Source: Candidatus Obscuribacterales bacterium (GTDB lineage Bacteria; Cyanobacteriota; Vampirovibrionia; Obscuribacterales; Obscuribacteraceae). Taken from it: DNA of 64,000 bases. The DNA is taken from assembly GCA_019747875.1 (NCBI GenBank), contig JAIEQI010000049.1, positions 21,485 to 85,484 of the forward strand. Direction: 5' to 3'. This document shows, piece after piece, positions 57,532 through 64,000 of this stretch. Positions within the stretch are counted from its first letter, which is position 1, and each line of letters starts with the position of its first letter. The notes beneath the pieces were generated by a model. The model was given only the letters and a program-made list of their open reading frames with translations. It was not told the origin of the DNA and ran no database searches. Position numbers and translations under genes: made by a program.

Positions 57532-57785
57532 GCCTGCCTCGCCGGGTCGACCTCAGTCCACCGGTCTTATACCACCAGTCGCTTGTCAAAGGATCTACTT
57601 CAGCAATTCGCTTCGATTGTTCTTGCGCCAATGTGAACCAACGCTACAGCAATTTGCCGCCCCGCAGCGAGTCATGATTCCTGCCAAAGTTGACCTCGTA
57701 CCCACCGCTGCTCGGTCAGCAAACCCTGCCCGCTTATGTCATTCCTTGTCCGAGCCACAGTTCCTACGTCACACGTTCCTTGGGC

Positions 57786-58913
57786 TCACCGTCGCCCGGT
57801 CACCGCGCACAGAGCTTCGTCTACCCAGTGGTGAATGAAAAAGCCCAGAAGTGTTAACCAGTGCGCCACGAAGAATTTCAGATATTTCTCTTTGTAAAAC
57901 GGATACCACGGAGGATAACTTCGCATGTGTGCACCGCTCAGAATATGCCGATCTCGAAGAAATCTGAAAAGCGCTTCGAGGCTCTCTGTCTCGTCATTGG
58001 TAACTAAGGTGCCCAATTTAAAAAACTTCGGCTCACCAGCCTCATCGCTGTAGTACACGGTGGCACACTCTGGGTATCCCAACTCACGCTGCACAAGCGT
58101 TTCGAAATAATAGGAGTTTGCTTCGTTCTTCAGCCAAACAGTCATGTAGTCTCCCAAACTAAGCGGATGCCAACTCTTAAAGAGGCTGAACTTTTGGGTA
58201 GAAATGAGATGTGCCAATTCATGCGCAAATATTATGGGCACCTGTTTCGCCGACAAGCCTTTCTCCAAAAGAATAGTGCCATCCTCAAAAGAAACGCGGC
58301 CTGCTGATGTTGTGAGAGTGGTGTGTACGATTCGCGAGGACTTGTATAGGAATGAACGGTGAGCAAGCTTGAGCAAGTGCCGCAGTGTTTCTGAGGACCT
58401 CGCCGCATCCGAAATCACCGAATTCTTACTAAGGAATTTTGTTAGCGAAGCCGGCTTATTGTCGTACTTCTCGTCGCTTGCAAGCTCAAATAATTCCTCG
58501 TCCGGACTTGCAAACACACAGAGAAATTGGGGCATGGCCAGAACCAAAAGTCCTATGCCATTCCATCGATAACTCCGACTCATGTGTAGTTCGAGGCATG
58601 CCGTGCAAACACTGATTGCCCAGAGAGACATAATAAACCAAATACTCACGTCTGACTGGCGATAGAAACAGATCGACGAAACTGCCAACCACGATGCAAT
58701 GTTGAAAACTCTGTAGTGCGGATATCTCCCAATACGACCTACGCATGACCTTCTTGTGCGCCACAACGCATAAGCAAAATTCGCGCAGAAAAATAGCACC
58801 AGAGCCGGAACCGCTTCCTTGCGATAGATGAACAAGACGAATCCAGCTAGGCACCCGTACTGAACCACGGCCAATGCCGCGTCTCTCCATATCGATAGTT
58901 GATTGTTAGTCAC
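57786..58913 (-). CDS. Membrane protein with HExxH zinc-protease motif
   Basis: A 375-aa protein with about five N-terminal hydrophobic segments (VVQYGCLAGFVLFIYR, VPALVLFFCANFAYALW, IASWLAVSSICFY, SIWFIMSLWAISVCTACL, GIGLLVLAMPQFLCVFA). A soluble domain follows with VPIIFAHELAHLISTQK (H-E-x-x-H, about residue 233) and a second acidic block. This is the M56/M48-like plan of membrane gluzincins. The substrate is unknown. It lies in a group with the TIR and Abi_2 genes, so a role in stress or defence signalling is conceivable. Confidence 0.65.
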   Translation of the reverse strand: MTNNQLSIWRDAALAVVQYGCLAGFVLFIYRKEAVPALVLFFCANFAYALWRTRRSCVGRIGRYPHYRVFNIASWLAVSSICFYRQSDVSIWFIMSLWAISVCTACLELHMSRSYRWNGIGLLVLAMPQFLCVFASPDEELFELASDEKYDNKPASLTKFLSKNSVISDAARSSETLRHLLKLAHRSFLYKSSRIVHTTLTTSAGRVSFEDGTILLEKGLSAKQVPIIFAHELAHLISTQKFSLFKSWHPLSLGDYMTVWLKNEANSYYFETLVQRELGYPECATVYYSDEAGEPKFFKLGTLVTNDETESLEALFRFLRDRHILSGAHMRSYPPWYPFYKEKYLKFFVAHWLTLLGFFIHHWVDEALCAVTGRR

Positions 58914-59150
58914 GTTCGAGTCTTTTGGTTGATTCTATCCTGCCTAGAAAAACCATACCCGCCGGTCGGATTCCCCGGACGCTTTTTCTACTAATCAAAG
59001 TTTTCGCGGAACCTGGAAGTCCCACCAGTGCAGGATTTGTCCCGAGCAGAGTTCGACCTGACTAGATATTGACAATTCCGGGAATATCGCTGTGTGGCCA
59101 AGCCAACGGTTTCCCGTTTTACAGGTTCATAAAGCTCCGGAGTCGAACTC

Positions 59151-59951
59151 ATGCCGCAGACTGTTGCTCCCCGTCGTTTTCCGTATAGTCCAAAGCACTG
59201 GCAAGCTTTGAAGCGGACATTTTCTGAACCAAGACTCTCTCTCTATACCGAGTACGCGGCGAAAGGACTCAATGTCCAAAATGTCGACGAACACGCATTT
59301 TATCTGTGTCAATGGAACACAGAACTCTGTGAGGCTTTCTATCGTCCGCTGTGCTACCTGGAAGTCTCTCTCCGCAATACGCTTACGCCAATCATTGCTA
59401 AAATCCTCGATGACAAGCTGTGGTACGAGTCAAATCCATTTGAGCCCGATTCTTTTCATTACAAACAGCTCGATATACAGATCCGCTATTTTAAGTACAA
59501 GACCAGGTCTACATATCCAATTCGTAAATCACCGGCATACTCCATTCTTCCTGCCGGGTTGAATGTCCACAATGTGACCGCAAGACTTACTTTACCCTTC
59601 TGGATTGAGTTCTTCGATGAGAACTGCTATCCAGAAATATACGAGCATTACTATACGATCTTCAAGAAGCTGCCACATGATCTGCGCAGACTCAAGCAAC
59701 TATTGCCAGAAATGGAGGAACTCGGATTCCGGCAAGCCAGAAATGCTATTTTTGCTCGACTGGAGGAAATCAAAGACCTTCGCAATGAAGTTGCTCATTA
59801 CGGAACAATTTTTGAATGGCCCCTTCAAGATGTCCACAATAATATCCAGCAGATTGTTGGCTGGATTGACCCTGATACAGCTGAAATACTCGAACAACGA
59901 ACGTTTTTTGAAGAGGTCTGGCAACGAAGAAAAGAGTTGCTGCTGCCCTAG
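59151..59951 (+). CDS. Abi_2-family (AbiD/AbiF-like) protein with HEPN motif
   Basis: A 266-aa protein similar to Abi_2 abortive infection proteins. EHAFYLCQWNTELCEAFYRPLCYLEVSLRNTL is the first conserved block, LTLPFWIEFF the second, and IFARLEEIKDLRNEVAHYGTIF carries the R-N-x(3)-H RNase motif. Abi_2 members cause phage-triggered growth arrest, probably by RNA cleavage. The ATG is at 59,151; the 58,914-59,150 gap should contain its promoter. It is convergent with the 470-aa unknown gene by 3 bases. Confidence 0.8.
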   Translation: MPQTVAPRRFPYSPKHWQALKRTFSEPRLSLYTEYAAKGLNVQNVDEHAFYLCQWNTELCEAFYRPLCYLEVSLRNTLTPIIAKILDDKLWYESNPFEPDSFHYKQLDIQIRYFKYKTRSTYPIRKSPAYSILPAGLNVHNVTARLTLPFWIEFFDENCYPEIYEHYYTIFKKLPHDLRRLKQLLPEMEELGFRQARNAIFARLEEIKDLRNEVAHYGTIFEWPLQDVHNNIQQIVGWIDPDTAEILEQRTFFEEVWQRRKELLLP

Positions 59952-59954
59952 ATT

Positions 59955-61367
59955 CTATTCGTAGTTTTTATTTGCTGTCGCTTTTGCCAAATGCTCGATG
60001 TAGATAGGCACGCTACCATCGCCGTAGACTTGCTTTGTTCCATTGCCAGTAAAACTGATGCCAACACGACACCGGAATAGCTTATACATTTCCTCTGCCG
60101 CTAGCGCCAGCTTTTGCAGTATTTCTGAAGAGTAGTTATCTTCTGCGATCTCTAATATCAGAGGTTCAACTCTACGTCCGCTGGCAGGTCCAACAGTTCT
60201 TCGCGCTGCAAGTATTTTCACCGAGGGTAATTCACTCTGGATTCGCCCGATCAGTCCACCTAAAACGATTCTCTCGACGTCATTTGGACGAATCTCCGGT
60301 ATGCCCATTTCTTCTCCTGGGCAACATATGACTTCCGAATGATCAATAAGAGCGGTCCATTTATGCGGCCATTGATGTTTTGCATCGACAAACTCAAGAT
60401 CAATAGGGCGGCTATTCTCCCTTATAACCCCATCATATCCCAGCTTCAATGGCACACCATGCTGTTGTGCCAGCTCCTCTACAATTGTCCTTAGTGCCAT
60501 TCCGGTATGACCAAAAGCTCCGTGATTGATACCACGATGATCGAGCACCAAGACCAGTATCTTACCCTCGTCGGCTTCTGTTCTTCTGTATGCAAGCCTC
60601 GCCTGCACTTTCAAATCTGGGAAGCGATTCTGTGCGCGCTCAAGAAATTCTGATACTACGTACTGCTCTGTCGGAGTCGCTTTGTCCAGTGCTCTGCCAA
60701 ACTCATCGCAAGCGACAACTGGCAGGCTCTTGCCGATTGATGTTTCTATTGTCTCTGTCTGCTGCATGATCTGTTTGTTTGCACCTTTCTTGTTCACACA
60801 CTCAGCAGCTTTTGCGATCAGTTGTGACCATGGCTGCGCAAATGTTTTATTCTTCAATGCTGCAAAGGCAAGGCCACCACTATAGCCAACTCCTCCTGCA
60901 AGCGCCCCTACTTCAAGCTGCACAACTTCCGGTGCTAATACCTTTACCGTAAGTGCCTTACTGCGGTCCATTGTTTTCTTATCGCCATGAGCCCAGACCA
61001 AATCCATTGCAGACGTGAAGTCGCGATTTTCACTGAGATGCTTGAACCCGTCTATTGCTGCCTTGACACCAAATAGACCGGCAATCGCTCCGACCACTTT
61101 ATGCGCTAGTTTATGTCTCAAATGCAAATACGAAAGTCCAACACCTAGCCCCAGTGAAAGCCCACCGTTAATACCAGTCTCTAATGGACGTTTGCCTATT
61201 TCGTTTCCAAATTCCTTGATGCCGCCTTCGACAATGCCGTGTGTTATTACTTCGGCCTGCCTGGACAATCCTGAAGCGTTATTCCAAGCATCGTATACCG
61301 CTGCCGCACAGCCATTGATGCCCTGCTCAGCCCTAATCTTGTCCGACACGTCTTGTGGATCTGCCAA
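59955..61367 (-). CDS. Unknown 470-aa protein
   Basis: Not recognised. The N-terminal third is Gly/Ala-rich with amphipathic, possibly membrane-associated helices (GGLSLGLGVGLSYLHLRHKLAHK, VGAIAGLFGVKAAIDG, GALAGGVGYSGGLAFAALKN). The middle (about 200-330) reads like a nuclease or anticodon-like alpha/beta domain (ILVLVLDHRGINHGAFGHTGMALRTIVEELAQQHG). It has RRTEADEGK and a conserved-looking CCPGEEMGIPEIRP. The ATG at 61,367 follows ATGAGGCG. A toxin or large defence effector is possible, but nothing proves it. Confidence 0.6.
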   Translation of the reverse strand: MADPQDVSDKIRAEQGINGCAAAVYDAWNNASGLSRQAEVITHGIVEGGIKEFGNEIGKRPLETGINGGLSLGLGVGLSYLHLRHKLAHKVVGAIAGLFGVKAAIDGFKHLSENRDFTSAMDLVWAHGDKKTMDRSKALTVKVLAPEVVQLEVGALAGGVGYSGGLAFAALKNKTFAQPWSQLIAKAAECVNKKGANKQIMQQTETIETSIGKSLPVVACDEFGRALDKATPTEQYVVSEFLERAQNRFPDLKVQARLAYRRTEADEGKILVLVLDHRGINHGAFGHTGMALRTIVEELAQQHGVPLKLGYDGVIRENSRPIDLEFVDAKHQWPHKWTALIDHSEVICCPGEEMGIPEIRPNDVERIVLGGLIGRIQSELPSVKILAARRTVGPASGRRVEPLILEIAEDNYSSEILQKLALAAEEMYKLFRCRVGISFTGNGTKQVYGDGSVPIYIEHLAKATANKNYE

Positions 61368-61784
61368 TAGTTACGCCTCATTCGAGTCTAATAGCCTCTC
61401 ACGGGCCGCGCGTTCTTCATATCGTGACCCTACGAAATGGATGTCTCTAGGATGCATTGTTGGCTGATTTCAGTGGGACTTCCACGTAGAGCCAACCTAT
61501 TCGTCTAATCCTGTGCCCGCTGCCAATTCGGACTTCTTTGTCGTCAAGACATCCTTCTAACGACGCCCAGTGAACTCGTCGGCAAGCACCTGCCTCTGTA
61601 CAACAATTCAGGACAAGCGCCCGGCACAAGGCCACGCGAGCATATCCTGCGGTATCCCTCTCTTTTCGCTTCGCTCCAGGCCTTTCCCCTGCGGGTGCCG
61701 GGTCCTCCACTTGTCCGATGTGTCTCCAGTACGGCATGGGTTGCGACGGTCAACAGCCAGCCGATCGAAAGAAGGAGCTGCATT
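61368..61784. other. Non-coding stretch before radC
   Basis: 417 bases with no convincing gene on either strand. It should contain the promoters of the divergent 470-aa gene and radC. The GC-rich part 61,660-61,740 may form stems, but none is clean. Confidence 0.4.
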
Positions 61785-62252
61785 ATGAACAATCGAAGTC
61801 TCAAAAAGCACCTGCGCTACATCATTCCTCAGATCAGGTTGGCAATTATTCGTGAGCCTGGACCCCCTCAACAGCCCATATGCACGCCTGACGACATCGA
61901 GCGTTATGTCGAGCCTCTTAAGCACCACTCAGAAGAGTATTTCATCGCTTTCCACCTTGATGCTAAACATCACATAGTTGGCTACCACGAGGTGTCGCAC
62001 GGCACTTTGTCGGCGAGCTTGGTGCATCCCCGTGAGGTATTCAAAGCAGCTTTGCTTGGTAACTCGCACGCACTTCTCGTAGCTCACAATCATCCTGGTG
62101 GAACACTTACGCCAAGCTCCGAAGACCTTGAAACTACAGAGACTCTGGTCAAGGCTGGTAAGCTCCTGGGCGTCCACGTTCTTGATCACATCATTGTGGC
62201 TTTCTCCGGAATAGCCAGTATTCGGGAGACTCATGGAAGTCTGTTCGAATAA
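61785..62252 (+). CDS. radC: RadC-like JAB/MPN domain protein
   Basis: A 155-aa protein with the JAMM set: EEYFIAFHLDAKHHIVGYHEVS, ALLVAHNHPGGTLTPSSED (H-x-H and later D), and GVHVLDHIIVAF. It lacks the N-terminal HhH region of chromosomal RadC (about 220 aa), which is typical of the short plasmid and ICE versions (YeeS-like). The ATG at 61,785 follows GAAGGAG. Function is uncertain in the whole family. A terminator follows at 62,265. Confidence 0.88.
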   Translation: MNNRSLKKHLRYIIPQIRLAIIREPGPPQQPICTPDDIERYVEPLKHHSEEYFIAFHLDAKHHIVGYHEVSHGTLSASLVHPREVFKAALLGNSHALLVAHNHPGGTLTPSSEDLETTETLVKAGKLLGVHVLDHIIVAFSGIASIRETHGSLFE

Positions 62253-62264
62253 AGATTCTCACAG

Positions 62265-62293
62265 AAGGCCTGTCGCAGCAGGCTTTCTTTTTT
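62265..62293 (+). terminator. Rho-independent terminator after radC
   Basis: AAGGCCTG and CAGGCTTT pair with one bulged G around TCGCAG and are followed by CTTTTTTG. It starts 13 bases after the radC stop. Confidence 0.75.
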
Positions 62294-62703
62294 GCTGCCT
62301 CTCCAGCTCCTTCCTGCCGACCTCAGAAATCACAACCGGTTTTGCACGCCCCGCTTCTTTATCTGCGAGCGAAGGCGGGCGATAGACGGCAGTGAATCTT
62401 ATACGCCTTCGCCCTGCCGATTTTAGCGGAGCGGCAAAACGAACTGGGCGACATGATATAGAGCAAACAAGAAAACATTGCCACGACCCCAGGTCGCTCA
62501 GAACGGAACGAATCCGGCAGTGGTGCCGCAGCGTGGGTGGCGGTATAGGTTGTCCTCGCCTTAGAACAGATAACAGCAAGCCTTGGCTGTGTTTCGTTTT
62601 CTCATGGTATGGGATCGGCGCCACCGCGCGTAAAGCGTATTGCTGCCTCTTGTGAGTATTCCTGCAAATACCCTCCGCTTGACGCGCAGAGCCGTCCCCA
62701 TAC
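62294..62703. other. Non-coding stretch before the sigma gene
   Basis: About 410 bases without a credible gene. GC-rich words with short stems (GGCGGGCGATAGACGGC, GGATCGGCGCCACC) suggest structured leader RNA. The open frames here lack ribosome binding sites. Confidence 0.4.
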
Positions 62704-62736
62704 CCCGTGTTCGCGGCGAAGCCGCACATACACGGG
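62704..62736 (+). promoter_or_regulatory. Nested hairpin covering the sigma gene ribosome binding site
   Basis: CCCGTGT (62,704-62,710) pairs with ACACGGG (62,730-62,736), and inside it GCGGC pairs with GCCGC around GAA. The 3' arm overlaps CGGGAG, the ribosome binding site of the ATG at 62,747. Folding could block translation, as in an RNA thermometer or leader switch. Confidence 0.5.
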
Positions 62737-62746
62737 AGATATCACT

Positions 62747-63286
62747 ATGCAAGGAATTCTAACTGCTAACGATGACCTGAGATCGATGTTTGCTGCTGCT
62801 AAGCGATTTGCGGCAAAGTTCGGGCGATGCGGATTGTCGGAGCCCGACGACATTGCTCAGAAAGCAATGCTTCGCCTCCTGGCTAAAGCGGACAAAAGGC
62901 CGGCAACTGTTGGCTGGCTGTATAGAGTTGTTCGCAGCATTGCATATGATGCTGGACGCGAGCACGCACGAGAAGCGCGCTACCGGACAGACTTTCAAGA
63001 TGGTTTTGCTGGCTCTGTTTGCGAGATTGCAGATCAAACTGGCAATGTTTATTTGAACGGCAGACATGGATCTATGCCCGAGGTCGATGATGTTGATTTG
63101 ATACCACGACTCAATCGCACCCTTAAGCAGTTGAGTCCTGCTTTGAGACAAGTCCTGATGCTCTATGCTGATGGTTGTAGTTACGATCAAATTGCTGAAC
63201 AAACCGAAGTGAGTATCAACACCGTGCGATCGCGCTTACACCACGCACGCAGAAAAGCCCGATCATTACTGCATGACCTGAACTAA
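62747..63286 (+). CDS. Sigma-70-family (ECF-like) sigma factor
   Basis: A 179-aa sigma factor. Region 2 is PDDIAQKAMLRLLAKADKRPATVGWLYRVVRSIAYDAGREHARE (core binding and -10 reading). Region 4 is LSPALRQVLMLYADGCSYDQIAEQTEVSINTVRSRLHHARRKARSLL (-35 HTH). The linker is longer than in most ECF proteins. The ATG at 62,747 follows CGGGAGAT and the frame extension to 62,609 is unsupported. No anti-sigma gene follows in the window. Confidence 0.87.
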   Translation: MQGILTANDDLRSMFAAAKRFAAKFGRCGLSEPDDIAQKAMLRLLAKADKRPATVGWLYRVVRSIAYDAGREHAREARYRTDFQDGFAGSVCEIADQTGNVYLNGRHGSMPEVDDVDLIPRLNRTLKQLSPALRQVLMLYADGCSYDQIAEQTEVSINTVRSRLHHARRKARSLLHDLN

Positions 63287-63337
63287 ATACAGGAGCTGGG
63301 CTACGCCAGACGCCCTTTGCCACTCTGCAAATAAAGG

Positions 63338-63364
63338 TGCCGGCAGATATCAAAGCTGCCGGCA
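63338..63364 (+). terminator. Terminator-like hairpin after the sigma gene
   Basis: TGCCGGCAG (63,338-63,346) and CTGCCGGCA (63,356-63,364) form a perfect 9-bp stem, followed by TCTTCGCTTTT. It lies 50 bases after the sigma stop. Confidence 0.6.
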
Positions 63365-63463
63365 TCTTCGCTTTTCCTGTTGAAAGTATGCCAGTGCAAG
63401 AGCCTGCTCCGCAGGTGGCTACCCGCCCAACCACCCCAGCTGCATCGAACCGTGAATGGTTTG

Positions 63464-63491
63464 TGTCGGCAGATCAGAGCCTCTGCCGACA
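63464..63491. repeat. Second GC-rich hairpin
   Basis: TGTCGGCAGA and TCTGCCGACA, perfect 10-bp arms around TCAGAGCC. The core (CGGCAG/CTGCCG) is shared with the hairpin at 63,338. The region 63,365-63,934 shows no gene with start signals. Confidence 0.5.
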
Positions 63492-63934
63492 GATAAGTTG
63501 TATCGCGGCTGAGCATTTTAGGCGGAGAAAAAAAGACCATTGGCAGGAATCACTAGCCCCTGCTCCACCTTATATCTTATCTTCGGCTACGCTCTTTGGT
63601 GCTCCTTTTCCTCGGTGTGCATTTCTTGCTTCTGACTTGGTTCTTGCTTAATCCCACTGGTGAAAACAATCACTCTCTTTGTCAGAAATGTGCCGTTCAC
63701 TTCCTTGGTGACGGAAGATGGCCGTCTGCTATATCACCGCTTCGCGGCTCGGTCTTGAGCGCCAAAATTACCCAAGCCTTGCGACTCCATCGATCCACTA
63801 AACAAGTCTTCTTCGTTAGTGCTTATTCCTTTACCGCGTCACGCCCTTGTTGCCTGGCTGCAATACTTGTGTGCAGCGAACTCCGACATGACCAAGAAGT
63901 TATTTCTCTTTAGACATTTGACACCATAAGTGCA

Positions 63935-64000
63935 TGTCTAAACGTGCCCACACTCTCACAGCCCGCCTCCCTCAGCAAGGGGCAAGCCCTACGGTCGCTC
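63935..64000 (+). CDS. Possible start of a gene running off the window
   Basis: The ATG at 63,935 opens a frame (MSKRAHTLTARLPQQGASPT) still open at the window end. TTGACA at 63,919 could be a -35 box, but there is no ribosome binding site. ATGTCTAAA also forms a 9-bp dyad with TTTAGACAT at 63,910-63,918. This may be a regulatory palindrome and not a gene. Confidence 0.2.

Noticed and set aside
63287..63913. ORFs of about 100 aa near the right edge
   Set aside because: They overlap stem-loops and lack start signals or family resemblance.

Overview
The window looks like part of a large mobilizable plasmid or other mobile element from a Gram-negative bacterium of roughly balanced base composition. 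RND and outer-membrane-factor efflux genes imply an outer membrane. Many short TPR proteins, TTG/GTG starts and gene families I only partly recognise point away from Proteobacteria. A Melainabacteria-like (Cyanobacteriota) host is my guess and is weakly supported.

Layout. 1-1.9 kb: arsenic operon arsR-arsI-aqpS-arsC. 2.0-9.0 kb: heavy-metal RND efflux (CzcB/CzcA-like), a His-tailed EamA exporter and a bile-acid/sodium-symporter-family transporter in one overlapping operon. 9.2-11.3 kb: MFS permease, a 5'-deleted radical-SAM SPASM gene and a 62-aa peptide. 12.1-14.5 kb: a split borosin RiPP pair (precursor plus alpha-N-methyltransferase) convergent with an erythromycin-esterase-like gene. 14.8-17.9 kb: TPR and PDZ proteins. 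18.2-24.1 kb: plasmid backbone with a small tyrosine recombinase, ParA and its partner, repeat clusters, an HTH/coiled-coil protein and an AEP-type primase replication protein. 24.1-32.1 kb: DUF3800 pair, SRAP, HEPN protein, UmuDC and unknown genes. 32.1-38.7 kb: TPR genes, a VirD4/TraG coupling protein, a VirD2-like relaxase, an accessory protein and a hairpin-rich candidate oriT. 39-41 kb: PhyH dioxygenase, cupin and a GNAT gene. 41,613-53,223: a complete 11.6-kb Tn3-family transposon. 53.4-61.4 kb: XRE/ImmA pair, TIR protein, membrane metalloprotease, Abi_2/HEPN protein and unknown genes, which together read as a defence-type island. 61.8-63.3 kb: RadC and a sigma-70-family factor.

The best candidates for new biology are these. 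(1) A split borosin cassette lies on a mobile element, bracketed by inverted copies of a dif-like palindrome. (2) That palindrome family (11-bp arms, 4-6 bp spacer, five full copies plus a half site beside a tyrosine recombinase) marks module borders: arsenic, metal efflux, borosin, TPR/PDZ. This resembles the pdif modules of Acinetobacter plasmids. (3) The Tn3-family transposon has both 38-bp inverted repeats (34/38 identical) and a 5-bp TAACT target duplication. It carries a TetR-controlled EmrA/EmrB/TolC-type pump and a DoxX-glutathione peroxidase fusion, and it splits a GNAT gene whose two halves rejoin in frame. (4) A TIR gene sits between two identical 30-bp palindromic repeats.

The resistance genes (arsenic, divalent metals, multidrug pump) are separate operons. 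The backbone (Rep, Par, relaxase, coupling protein, oriT-like region) has no visible mating-pair genes, so the element is probably mobilizable rather than self-transmissible, unless those genes lie outside the window.
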